From Nitrosomonadales bacterium (GTDB lineage Bacteria > Pseudomonadota > Gammaproteobacteria > Burkholderiales > SG8-39), in NCBI GenBank assembly GCA_005240145.1, contig SBAS01000021.1:22949-86948 (forward strand): a DNA stretch of 64,000 nucleotides, in the 5' to 3' direction. Position 1 is the stretch's first letter. The number at the start of each line of letters is the position of its first letter. The notes beneath the pieces were generated by a model. The model was not told the DNA's origin. It ran no database searches and was given only the letters and a program-made list of their open reading frames with translations. Shown in pieces: positions 1 through 8,593 of the stretch. The position numbers and the translations under genes were made by a program.

Positions 1-1
1 G

Positions 2-931
2 GCTACGGGCGGCGTGATCCTGTTCGCGCACAATTACGAGACGCCGGATCAGTTGTGCGCGCTCACGGCCGAGATTTCCGGCCTGCGCGAACCCGAATTG
101 CCGATCTGTGTCGACCATGAAGGCGGGCGCGTGCAGCGCTTCACCACCGGATTCACCGCGATCCCGGCGATGCGCAGGCTCGGGGTGCTCTGGGATCGCG
201 ACCGCGAAAGCGCACGGCGGGCGGCGCGGGCGGTCGGCACCGTAATCTGCGCCGAACTCGGCGCGCACGGCGTCGATTTCAGTTTCACCCCGGTGCTCGA
301 CCTGGATTACGGGTCCAGCGCGGTGATCGGGCATCGCGCGTTCCACTTCGACCCGAACGCAGTCGGCGCACTCGCGGCGCAACTGATCGAAGGCCTCGCC
401 GCCGGCGGGATGGCTGCGGTGGGCAAGCATTTCCCCGGTCACGGCTATGCGGCGGCGGACTCGCATACTGCCGTGCCCTCGGACCCGAGACCGTCGAAGG
501 ACATCTACACCAAGGATCTGCTGCCCTATCGGTCGGCGATCAAGGCCGGGCTCGCGGCCGTAATGCCTGCGCACGTGATCTACAGCCAGGTTGACGCGGA
601 ACCTGCTGGCTACTCCAGGGTCTGGCTGCAGGAAGTACTGCGCGGGAAGCTCGGCTTCGAGGGCCTGATCTTCAGCGATGACCTGTCGATGGAAGGAGCG
701 AGCACCGCCGGCGGCATCGCGGAGCGGGCCAAAGCCGCGCTCGCCGCCGGCTGCGACCAGGTGCTGCTTTGCCAGAAGCCGAAGGAACAGGAGCTGTTGC
801 TCGAGTCTCTTGCCTCCACCCCACTCGCGGTTCCGGAAAGGGTGGAGCGCATGCGCCGCAAGGGCGGGCGCGATCTGAGGAAAAGCGTCGCCTACCGCGA
901 GGCGCTCGAGTCCCTAGGGAAAATTCCTTAG
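2..931 (+). CDS. nagZ: beta-N-acetylhexosaminidase NagZ (5'-truncated by window edge)
   Basis: Motifs CVDHEGGRVQRF, GKHFPGHG, FSDDLSMEGA typical of GH3 NagZ; frame open to window start. Confidence 0.93.
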   Translation, partial: ATGGVILFAHNYETPDQLCALTAEISGLREPELPICVDHEGGRVQRFTTGFTAIPAMRRLGVLWDRDRESARRAARAVGTVICAELGAHGVDFSFTPVLDLDYGSSAVIGHRAFHFDPNAVGALAAQLIEGLAAGGMAAVGKHFPGHGYAAADSHTAVPSDPRPSKDIYTKDLLPYRSAIKAGLAAVMPAHVIYSQVDAEPAGYSRVWLQEVLRGKLGFEGLIFSDDLSMEGASTAGGIAERAKAALAAGCDQVLLCQKPKEQELLLESLASTPLAVPERVERMRRKGGRDLRKSVAYREALESLGKIP

Positions 932-1494
932 GCTCGCTCCATATAGGAGCCATCGTTGGTCGAGACTTTGATCTTCTCGCCATTGTTGATGAACGGCGGG
1001 ACTTGCACGATGAGGCCGGTTTCCGTGGTCGCGGGCTTGAAAGTATTGGTCGCGGTGGCGTTCCTGATGCCGGGCTCGGTATCGGTTACGGTGAGGTTGA
1101 CGGAGGGCGGCAGCTCGATGCCGATGGGCCGGCTGTTGTAGAGATTGACCTGCACGTCGGAATTGGGCAGCAGGTAGCCCGACTGTCCTTCGAGAAACTC
1201 CGTCGAGAGGCGTAGCTCCTCGAAATTCTCCTTGTCCATGAAGACGTAGGCATCACCATCCTGGTAGGAAAACGTCATTTCGCGCGGATCGACGAAGGCG
1301 CGCTCGATCTTGTCTTCGGTGCGGAAGCGCTGGTTGGTCTTGGTACCGGCTTCGATGTCCTTCATCTCGACCTGCATGAAGGCGCCGCCGCGGCCGCCGA
1401 CGTGGACGTGGTAGCACTTGAGCACGCGCCAGACGCGCTTGTCCCACTCCAGCAGGTTGCCGACCCTGAGTTCCACCGCAGACACTTTTGCCAT
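928..1494 (-). CDS. efp: translation elongation factor P
   Basis: MAKVSAVELRVGNLLEW...GGRGGAF...TGLIVQVPPFINNGEKIKVSTNDGSYMERA; start placed at the internal ATG 1494 rather than the ORF-track start. Confidence 0.93.
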   Translation of the reverse strand: MAKVSAVELRVGNLLEWDKRVWRVLKCYHVHVGGRGGAFMQVEMKDIEAGTKTNQRFRTEDKIERAFVDPREMTFSYQDGDAYVFMDKENFEELRLSTEFLEGQSGYLLPNSDVQVNLYNSRPIGIELPPSVNLTVTDTEPGIRNATATNTFKPATTETGLIVQVPPFINNGEKIKVSTNDGSYMERA

Positions 1495-1538
1495 GACTCT
1501 AAGCCCCTGAAAAGGGGGCGAATTATAATCCAACTACC

Positions 1539-3311
1539 GTGTTTGAACCGAAGCGCCTGGTCGCAGGATTGCCCAATCTTCCGGGCGTCTACCGCATGCT
1601 CGGCGCCGCCGGCGAAGTGCTCTACGTCGGCAAGGCCGGCGACCTGAAAAAGCGTGTCGGTTCGTACTTCCTCAGGCAGGGTCTGAGCCCGCGCATCCAG
1701 ATGATGGTGGGCCAGATTGCCGCCATCGAGGTCACGGCGACCCGCTCCGAGGGCGAGGCGCTGCTGCTCGAGAACAACCTCATCAAGAGCCTGTCCCCGC
1801 GCTACAACATCGTCTTCCGCGACGACAAGTCCTACCCGTACCTGATGATTTCGGGCCATGAATTCCCGCGCCTGGGCTTTCACCGTGGCGCGAAGGACAA
1901 GCGCCATCGCCATTTCGGCCCGTTCCCGCACTCCAACGCGGTGCGCGAGAGCATCCAGCTGCTGCAGCGCGTGTTCCGCCTGCGCACCTGCGAGGATTCG
2001 GTCTACCAGAATCGCTCGCGTCCCTGCCTGCTGCACCAGATCCGGCGCTGCACGGCGCCCTGCACCGGCCTGATCACGGCCGCGGCCTATGCGCAGGACG
2101 TGCGCAGCGCGGAACTTTTCCTCGAGGGCCGCGAGGACGACGTTACGCGCCTGCTGAACGAACGCATGGACGAGGCCTCCGCCGGGCAGCGTTATGAGGA
2201 AGCATCGCTGTACCGGGACCAGATCCGCGCCATGTCGCGCGTCCAGGCGAGGCAATACGTCGAATCGGATCGCGGCGTGGAGGCCGACGTGGTCGCCTGC
2301 GTGCTCGAAAACGGCATGGCCTGCGTCAACCTCGCCATGATCCGCGGCGGCCGGCACGTCGGCGACCGCAGCTTCTTCCCGCAGAACGCGCTCGAAGCGA
2401 CGGTGGAGGAAATCGTCGATGCGTTCCTGGCCCAGCATTACATCGAGCAGCCGCGGCCGGCCGTCGTCCTCACCGAAGCAGCAGTGCGCGGCGAACGCAG
2501 AGTGTGGTTCGAGATGGCGCAGAAGAATGCGCGCCTGGCGCTTCAGCAGCGCGCGCGTGAGAAAACGACGCAGGAAGGGCGCATCGTCATGCTGCGCGAG
2601 GCCCTCGGCCTGCCCGACACGGCGCAGCGAATCGAGTGTTTCGACGTCAGCCATACCATGGGAGAGGCAGCGGTGGCTTCCTGCGTGGTATACGACAGGC
2701 ATGCGATGCAGAAATCCGAGTACCGGCGTTTCAACATGCGCGACCTGACACCCGGTGACGACTACGCCGCGATGCGCCAGGCGCTGACGCGCCGTTACCA
2801 ACGCGTGTCCGCCGAGGACGGCAAGATCCCCGACCTGATCCTGATCGACGGTGGCCGCGGGCAGGTGAATGTCGCGCGTGCCGCGCTCGCCGAACTCGGC
2901 CTGAACGATCTCACCGTGGTGGGCGTGGCGAAGGGGCCTGAACGCAAGGCCGGGCAGGAGGAGCTGATCCTCGAGGCAGGAGACCAGGCGACGGGAATCC
3001 AGGCGACGGGAAACCAGGCGGGCCCGTCGCTGTCGCTGCCGCCGCAGCATCCAGGGCTGCACCTGATCCAGAGCATTCGGGATGAAGCGCACCGTTTTGC
3101 GATCGTCGGTCACCGTGCCAAACGCGGCAAGACGCGCACCACCTCCACGCTGGCCGAGATTCCTGGCATCGGCGCGCGCCGCCGCCAGAACCTGCTCGCG
3201 CACTTCGGCGGGCTGCAGGGCGTCCAGGCGGCCGCGGTGGACGAGCTGGCCAATGTCGCGGGCGTGAGCTGGGCGCTGGCGGAGAAAATCTACCGCCACC
3301 TGCACGCCTGA
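1539..3311 (+). CDS. uvrC: excinuclease ABC subunit C
   Basis: GIY-YIG N-terminus (LPNLPGVYRMLGAAGEVLYVGKAGDLKKRV), FDVSHTMGEA, C-terminal HhH; GTG start. Confidence 0.96.
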   Translation: MFEPKRLVAGLPNLPGVYRMLGAAGEVLYVGKAGDLKKRVGSYFLRQGLSPRIQMMVGQIAAIEVTATRSEGEALLLENNLIKSLSPRYNIVFRDDKSYPYLMISGHEFPRLGFHRGAKDKRHRHFGPFPHSNAVRESIQLLQRVFRLRTCEDSVYQNRSRPCLLHQIRRCTAPCTGLITAAAYAQDVRSAELFLEGREDDVTRLLNERMDEASAGQRYEEASLYRDQIRAMSRVQARQYVESDRGVEADVVACVLENGMACVNLAMIRGGRHVGDRSFFPQNALEATVEEIVDAFLAQHYIEQPRPAVVLTEAAVRGERRVWFEMAQKNARLALQQRAREKTTQEGRIVMLREALGLPDTAQRIECFDVSHTMGEAAVASCVVYDRHAMQKSEYRRFNMRDLTPGDDYAAMRQALTRRYQRVSAEDGKIPDLILIDGGRGQVNVARAALAELGLNDLTVVGVAKGPERKAGQEELILEAGDQATGIQATGNQAGPSLSLPPQHPGLHLIQSIRDEAHRFAIVGHRAKRGKTRTTSTLAEIPGIGARRRQNLLAHFGGLQGVQAAAVDELANVAGVSWALAEKIYRHLHA

Positions 3312-3316
3312 GCGGA

Positions 3317-3892
3317 ATGCCGCCGATGCTCTTCAACGCTCCCAACCTCGTCACGTTGCTGCGGATCCTGCTGATCCCGCTGATCGTAGGGATTTTCTAT
3401 GTGCCCGATGTCTGGCTTTCCGACCAGGCGAAGAACATCACGGCAACGGCAGTGTTCATCGTCGCGGCGACCACCGACTGGCTGGACGGCTACCTCGCGC
3501 GCAGGCTGAACCAGATGTCGGCCTTCGGCGCGTTCTTCGACCCGGTGGCCGATAAGCTGGTGGTCGTTGGCGCGCTGATCGTGCTGCTGAAACTGGGCCG
3601 CGTGGACATGGTGGTCGGGCTCATCATCATCGGCCGCGAAATCGCGATTTCCGCATTGCGCGAGTGGATGGCGACGCTCGGGCAGGGCAAGAGCGTCGCA
3701 GTGGCTTTCATCGGCAAGCTGAAGACGGTGTTGCAGATGGTGGCGATTCCGCTGCTGCTGTTCGACGACCGGCTGTTCGGCCTGATCGACTGCTACGTGC
3801 TCGGCACCATTCTGATTTACCTCGCCGCGGTACTGACGGTGGCGTCGATGCTCTACTACCTGCGCCGCGCGCTGCCGCTGGTACGGGGTTGA
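3317..3892 (+). CDS. pgsA: CDP-diacylglycerol--glycerol-3-phosphate 3-phosphatidyltransferase
   Basis: CDP-alcohol phosphotransferase motif TDWLDGYLARR...GAFFDPVADK; downstream of uvrC as in E. coli. Confidence 0.95.
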   Translation: MPPMLFNAPNLVTLLRILLIPLIVGIFYVPDVWLSDQAKNITATAVFIVAATTDWLDGYLARRLNQMSAFGAFFDPVADKLVVVGALIVLLKLGRVDMVVGLIIIGREIAISALREWMATLGQGKSVAVAFIGKLKTVLQMVAIPLLLFDDRLFGLIDCYVLGTILIYLAAVLTVASMLYYLRRALPLVRG

Positions 3893-3894
3893 GG

Positions 3895-3900
3895 TATAAT
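3895..3900 (+). promoter_or_regulatory. candidate -10 (TATAAT) for tRNA-Gly
   Basis: Perfect TATAAT overlapping/adjoining the pgsA stop, 14 nt before the tRNA; no strong -35 seen. Confidence 0.45.
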
Positions 3901-3914
3901 TCGAGCCCTTTTTC

Positions 3915-3990
3915 GCGGGAGTAGCTCAGTTGGTAGAGCGCAACCTTGCCAAGGTTGAGGTCGAGAGTTCGAGACTCTTCTCCCGCTCCA
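3915..3990 (+). tRNA. tRNA-Gly(GCC)
   Basis: GCGGGAG...CTCCCGC acceptor, anticodon loop TTGCCAA, T-loop GTTCGAGAC, encoded CCA. Confidence 0.97.
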
Positions 3991-3999
3991 ATTTAGCCT

Positions 4000-4031
4000 A
4001 GGGAAGGCCTGCGGCCTTCCCTATTGTTTTT
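4000..4031 (+). terminator. intrinsic terminator between tRNA-Gly and tRNA-Cys
   Basis: Perfect 10-bp stem AGGGAAGGCC-TGC-GGCCTTCCCT followed by ATTGTTTTT. Confidence 0.75.
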
Positions 4032-4045
4032 GGGGTGCAGGCTCC

Positions 4046-4119
4046 GGCGCGGTAGCAAAGCGGTTATGCAGTGGATTGCAAATCCATGTAGGCCGGTTCG
4101 ACTCCGGCCCGCGCCTCCA
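4046..4119 (+). tRNA. tRNA-Cys(GCA)
   Basis: GGCGCGG...CCGCGCC acceptor, anticodon loop TTGCAAA, encoded CCA. Confidence 0.97.
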
Positions 4120-4169
4120 GAAAACCGTGGATCGCGATGCTTCGCATCGCTTACTGTCGGAAAAGGCAA

Positions 4170-4256
4170 GCCCGGGTGGCGAAACTGGTAGACGCAAGGG
4201 ACTTAAAATCCCTCGGCCGCAAGGCCATGCTGGTTCGACTCCGGCCCCGGGCACCA
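4170..4256 (+). tRNA. tRNA-Leu(TAA)
   Basis: GCCCGGG...CCCGGGC acceptor, anticodon TAA, long variable arm (CTCGGCCGCAAGGCCATG), encoded CCA. Confidence 0.97.
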
Positions 4257-4306
4257 AAGCCGCATCGAATAACCTGCAAGATTGTCCTGGCAGCGTCAAT
4301 CTCCGA

Positions 4307-4331
4307 GCTGGCGTGATGGCACCACGCCAGC
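4307..4331. repeat. perfect 9-bp inverted repeat downstream of tRNA-Leu
   Basis: GCTGGCGTG-ATGGCAC-CACGCCAGC; no T-tract follows. Confidence 0.5.
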
Positions 4332-4381
4332 CAGTTGCACGAACGGCATGACGCCAAAGATTTCGACAGGGAGACTTGACG

Positions 4382-4990
4382 ATGAAACTCTATGACCTCA
4401 AGGCGGGAACGAATCCGCGCCGCGTCCGCATCTTCCTGGCCGAGAAAGGGCTGAGCGTTCCTCGCGTCGAAGTTGACATGCCCGGCGGCGAGAACCGGCG
4501 CGCGCATTACCTGGCGATCAACCCGATGGGCACCATGCCGGTGCTGGAGCTGGATGACGGCACGCACATCGCCGAGTCGATCGCCATCTGCCGCTACTTC
4601 GAGGAACTGCATCCGAATCCGCCGCTTTTCGGCGCGAACCCGCTGGAGCGGGCGCTGGTCGAGATGTGGAACCGCCGCATGGAGCTCGAGATCGCGCGGC
4701 CGTTGCAGGAGGCTTTCGTTCACCTGTCTCCGTACTGGGCGGGCAAGAGGGAGCAGGTCCCGGAGGCCGGCAAGCTCGCCCAGAAGACGGCGCTGGCGCG
4801 CATGGCGTGGCTGGATGGCGAGCTCGCCACGCGGCCCTTTATTGCGGGCGAGCGCTATACCGTCGCCGACATCACCGCGCAATGCGGGCTCCTGCTGGGT
4901 AAGAACACCGGCACGCCGATTCCCGCCGAACTGACCAACCTGAGCCGATGGTTCGCCGAGGTGACGAGCCGCCCGACTGCACGGGCTTGA
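4382..4990 (+). CDS. glutathione S-transferase family protein
   Basis: MKLYDLKAGTNPRRVRIFLAEKG, INPMGTMPVLELDDGTHIAESIAICRYFEE: thioredoxin-fold GST. Confidence 0.88.
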   Translation: MKLYDLKAGTNPRRVRIFLAEKGLSVPRVEVDMPGGENRRAHYLAINPMGTMPVLELDDGTHIAESIAICRYFEELHPNPPLFGANPLERALVEMWNRRMELEIARPLQEAFVHLSPYWAGKREQVPEAGKLAQKTALARMAWLDGELATRPFIAGERYTVADITAQCGLLLGKNTGTPIPAELTNLSRWFAEVTSRPTARA

Positions 4991-5100
4991 TACACGGAGG
5001 GCTCTCGTGGCGCTCGCGGGAGTCGGATCGCTCGTTTTCCCGAAGGCACGCTGAACGGTTGAATCCGCAACCCTAAGCGGCTATCGGTTAGGAAACCAGT

Positions 5101-5262
5101 TCAGCGCAGTTTTTTCTTCTGCTTGCGGTCGGCCATGATTTTCTCGAAGCACTCGGCGCAGACTTCGCGCTTGTTCTTCACCCCGGGCAGGGTGCGGAAG
5201 GTTGCACGCTGGCGCGAGTGCTGCCCGTGGAAACAGTACTTGAGCGGGTTGAGGTTGGCCAT
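5101..5262 (-). CDS. 53-aa Cys/His-containing small protein (unannotated in the ORF track)
   Basis: ATG...TGA, MANLNPLKYCFHGQHSRQRATFRTLPGVKNKREVCAECFEKIMADRKQKKKLR; CxH and CxxC pairs, basic tail. Confidence 0.65.
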   Translation of the reverse strand: MANLNPLKYCFHGQHSRQRATFRTLPGVKNKREVCAECFEKIMADRKQKKKLR

Positions 5263-5346
5263 CGGCTAGTCGCATACTGTGCCAAGTCGCGGGTTTGCGC
5301 AAACGGCATTAAAATGTGCCGACCTAGCGGCATCCCGGGACCCCCT

Positions 5347-6162
5347 ATGAGGCGAAAAGCCAAGACCCTTGAGCCGCGCATCGAGCGCGCCGGCGCATGG
5401 CTGCACGAGGCGCACCGCGGGCGGCAGCGTTTCGCGTCCCTGCCCGCCGAGCTCGTACCGCGTGATGCGGGGGAGGCTTACGCGATCCAAAGCGAGTTTG
5501 TGGGCATGCGCGCCGAATCGCTGGGCCCGGTCGCGGGCTACAAGATCGCGCTCACCACGCCGGCCATGCGTGCGATGGTGGGGCTGAATGACTCGATCGC
5601 CGGCGACATCCACGAGAAAACCATCCTGCGCGGGCCCTCGCGCGTGCGAGCCGCCGACTATGTGCGCCTGATCGTCGAATTCGAGATCGGTGTCGAACTC
5701 GCCGAGGACCTTCCGGCCATCGGCGCTCCCTACGATCGCGCCAAGGTGTCGCGCGCCGTGGGCGCCCTGATGCCGTCGTTCGAGCTCGCGGATGACCGCA
5801 ATGCGGACTATACGAACCTGGCGGCGCATGCGCTCATGCTGATTGCCGACAACGCGTGGAACGAAGGCGCGGTCCTCGGCGCCCCGGTGCGCGACTGGCA
5901 GAAGGTCGATCTCGGGGGACTGCGCGGCCTCGCCAGCATCAACGGCGCCGTGGTGGGCGAGGGATATGGGCGCGATGTCATGGGACACCCGCTCGACGCA
6001 CTGGCCTGGATCGCCAACAATCTCGCCTCGCGCGGCCTGGGCCTGTGGCGCGGCGACGTGGTGATCACCGGCAGCCTCGTGACCTCCAAGTTTCCGCAAG
6101 CGGGCGACTTCGTCCGCTTCGACGCGGGCCAGCTGGGCGCCGTGGAACTCCACGTCGACTGA
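5347..6162 (+). CDS. 2-keto-4-pentenoate hydratase / MhpD-like (FAH superfamily)
   Basis: GYKIALTTPAMRAMVGLNDSIAG, VEFEIGVELAEDLP; start at ATG 5347 fits family length. Confidence 0.8.
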   Translation: MRRKAKTLEPRIERAGAWLHEAHRGRQRFASLPAELVPRDAGEAYAIQSEFVGMRAESLGPVAGYKIALTTPAMRAMVGLNDSIAGDIHEKTILRGPSRVRAADYVRLIVEFEIGVELAEDLPAIGAPYDRAKVSRAVGALMPSFELADDRNADYTNLAAHALMLIADNAWNEGAVLGAPVRDWQKVDLGGLRGLASINGAVVGEGYGRDVMGHPLDALAWIANNLASRGLGLWRGDVVITGSLVTSKFPQAGDFVRFDAGQLGAVELHVD

Positions 6163-7560
6163 TCAGGCGCCGGCGACGAGGCGTTTCAGTTCCGGTTTCT
6201 GCACCTTGCCCATGGCGTTCCTGGGCAGGCTGTCGAGGAAAACGACGCGGCGCGGGTGCTTGAATCTGGCCAGCCGGTCCTTGAACAGATCCAGCACCGC
6301 CTGTTCATCCATTTTTCCCCTGGCCACGACGCAGGCGCAGGCAGCTTCACCCCACTTCGGATCGTCGATGCCGATCACTGCGGCCTCGGCGATCGCCGGG
6401 CAGTCGGCGAGAACGTTCTCGAGCTCTGCCGGATAAATGTTCTCGCCGCCGGAGATGATAACGTCCTTCGAACGGCCGATGATCCAGTAGTAGCCGTCCG
6501 CATCGACGCGCGCGAGGTCCCCGGTTTTGAACCAGCCGTCGGCCGTCAACGCAGCTGCCGTGGCCGCCGGATCGTTCCAATAAGCGCGCATGACGTTCGG
6601 GCCGCGCACCCAGACTTCGCCCTCCACCAGCTTCACCTCGCAGTGCGGCGCGGGTTTTCCGGCGCTGCCGAGCTTACTTGCCGCGTCTTCCTTCAGCAGC
6701 ACCACGGCGATCGGCGAAGTCTCGGTGCAGCCATAGATCTGGCCGACCGGGATACCGCGGGCATGGAAGGCGCGAATCAGCGAGTCCGGCACTACCATCG
6801 AGCCGGCATTCATCATCTTGAGCGAGGAAAGGTCGGTGCCCGGCCAGGCCGGATGGGAAACGACCGCCTGGAGCGTGGCTGGTACCAGGAGCGAAATCGT
6901 AGGGCGCCGCCGCGCCACGTCGGCAAGCCAGAGCGCGGGATCGAAGCGGCGGTGCAGGGTCACGCTTGCGCCGGTTTGCAGCGCGGGGAGAGTCTGGTTG
7001 TTGAGGCCGCCGACATGGAACATCGGCAGGACGGTCAGGATATGGTCCGACTGGGTGAGGTCGTGCGCATGGATCGAGTTGAGGCCGTTGCACAGCAGCG
7101 CGGACTGGGTGAGGACCGCGCCTTTCGGCTTTCCGGTGGTGCCGGAGGTGTAGACGATGAGGATATCGTCACCGTCGGTGCCTTCACTATCTGAATTCTT
7201 CCCGGGTTTTCCAACCGGAACACCAAGCGAGCTGGCGTGTGCGGAAAAATCCGTATCGGAATAAATCCATTTCGGCCTGCAATCTTCCAGAATGGTCCGG
7301 TGCTCGGCGGCGGTCAGGCGCCAATTAAGCGGCACAAGGATCGCACCCAGCCTCGCCAGCGCGAAGAGCAGCACCAGCATCTCCGGGCTGTTGTAGCCGA
7401 GCCAGGCGACGCGATCGCCTTTGGAGACATCGAGGGTTCTGGTTTTTTCGTCTATGGAATTCCAGAACCGGGAATACGAGATATCAGAACCCTGAAAATG
7501 CAACGCAGTCTTGGATGGCGAATGCCCTGCCCAGCGTTCAATGATCCGGGAGAGATTCAT
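6163..7560 (-). CDS. AMP-dependent acyl-CoA synthetase/ligase
   Basis: ANL motifs YTSGTTGKPKGA, GYYWIIGRSKDVIISGGENIYPAELE, NAMGKVQK. Confidence 0.9.
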   Translation of the reverse strand: MNLSRIIERWAGHSPSKTALHFQGSDISYSRFWNSIDEKTRTLDVSKGDRVAWLGYNSPEMLVLLFALARLGAILVPLNWRLTAAEHRTILEDCRPKWIYSDTDFSAHASSLGVPVGKPGKNSDSEGTDGDDILIVYTSGTTGKPKGAVLTQSALLCNGLNSIHAHDLTQSDHILTVLPMFHVGGLNNQTLPALQTGASVTLHRRFDPALWLADVARRRPTISLLVPATLQAVVSHPAWPGTDLSSLKMMNAGSMVVPDSLIRAFHARGIPVGQIYGCTETSPIAVVLLKEDAASKLGSAGKPAPHCEVKLVEGEVWVRGPNVMRAYWNDPAATAAALTADGWFKTGDLARVDADGYYWIIGRSKDVIISGGENIYPAELENVLADCPAIAEAAVIGIDDPKWGEAACACVVARGKMDEQAVLDLFKDRLARFKHPRRVVFLDSLPRNAMGKVQKPELKRLVAGA

Positions 7561-7570
7561 GGGCACGGGG

Positions 7571-8593
7571 TCAGTGCTTCAGTTTGTAGAGGCGCAGCGC
7601 GTTCTCGTGGCCGATTTTGCGCGCCACCTCCGGCGCGAGCAGCGACAGGAAGATTGCCTGTTGCCGGCGCTGGATCGGTGCAAAGCGCGAAAACTCGATG
7701 CCGGGACCGGTGCCGGGCAGGCCCGCGACAAAGAACTGGTCGCCGCCGAGCACGAAACGTTCCGCAAACTCTTCCAGCACTGCGCGCCACGCCGGCTCGA
7801 GGCTGCCATCGCGACTCAGCATGAGATTCTGCATGCGAGACTGCCCCCCGCCCATGCGGATGCTCATATGCAGGTTCGGGTGGCGCGAGAGTAAATCGCG
7901 GCTGATCTGCGGCGTCCAGTGGCCGAGCGGATCGGCACCGGCGTGCGCCCAGATGATCCGCGCACCGCGGTTGTGAGCGAGCAGACGCTCGAATCCTTCG
8001 AGATTCGGTCGCAGCACGGAGGGGTTGAGTGCCGTGCTGAAAACCGCCGGCAGCGTTGCCTCCTTCGCCACCAGATCGAAATGCAGGTCGATCACCGCAC
8101 CGTGCTCGGCCGCGATGTCGGCAAGCAGCAGGAACAGCGGATGGTCCGCCGGCGCCGACTCGTACGGATGTCCTGGCCTGGCCGCGAGGTGATGGGGCGA
8201 CATCTCGCCGAAACCTGCCCCACCATCAGCGAGGATTTTCCGGGCGCGCGCGGCGAACCGCTCGCGCAACGCAGCGTCCACTCCATCCGCGGCGACATCG
8301 TGGATCATGGGATTGAGCGAGCCGCCGCCGCCGAGGAAGGCGAATCTGCCGGGCTGTTCGCGCGCAGCGGAAACGAAGGACTCGTAGTCCGAAACGCGCC
8401 GCATTCCGGATACCTGCGGCGGTGGCATCAGTACCATCGCCCGGATCCCCGCCTGCTGCATGACGGCGCTCGGCTCCTGCAGCGAGCCTGCCAGCGGATG
8501 CACGTGCGCGTCCACATAGGGCGCGGGCGCAGCAGGCGGCGTCTGCGACCAGGCAACTACCGGCACCAGCAGAAGTGCGAAATGCCAGTTCAA
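7571..8593 (-). CDS. amidohydrolase-2 family metal-dependent hydrolase, probable signal peptide
   Basis: TTG start; MNWHFALLLVPVVAWSQTPPAAPAPYVDAHVHP; VIDLHFDL, IIWAHAGAD, FVLGGDQF. Confidence 0.78.
   Translation of the reverse strand: MNWHFALLLVPVVAWSQTPPAAPAPYVDAHVHPLAGSLQEPSAVMQQAGIRAMVLMPPPQVSGMRRVSDYESFVSAAREQPGRFAFLGGGGSLNPMIHDVAADGVDAALRERFAARARKILADGGAGFGEMSPHHLAARPGHPYESAPADHPLFLLLADIAAEHGAVIDLHFDLVAKEATLPAVFSTALNPSVLRPNLEGFERLLAHNRGARIIWAHAGADPLGHWTPQISRDLLSRHPNLHMSIRMGGGQSRMQNLMLSRDGSLEPAWRAVLEEFAERFVLGGDQFFVAGLPGTGPGIEFSRFAPIQRRQQAIFLSLLAPEVARKIGHENALRLYKLKH

Noticed and set aside
1362-3305. 647-aa minus-strand ORF
   Set aside because: Antisense to uvrC; Arg/His/Ala-rich low-information translation typical of high-GC shadow ORFs; overlaps efp in another frame.
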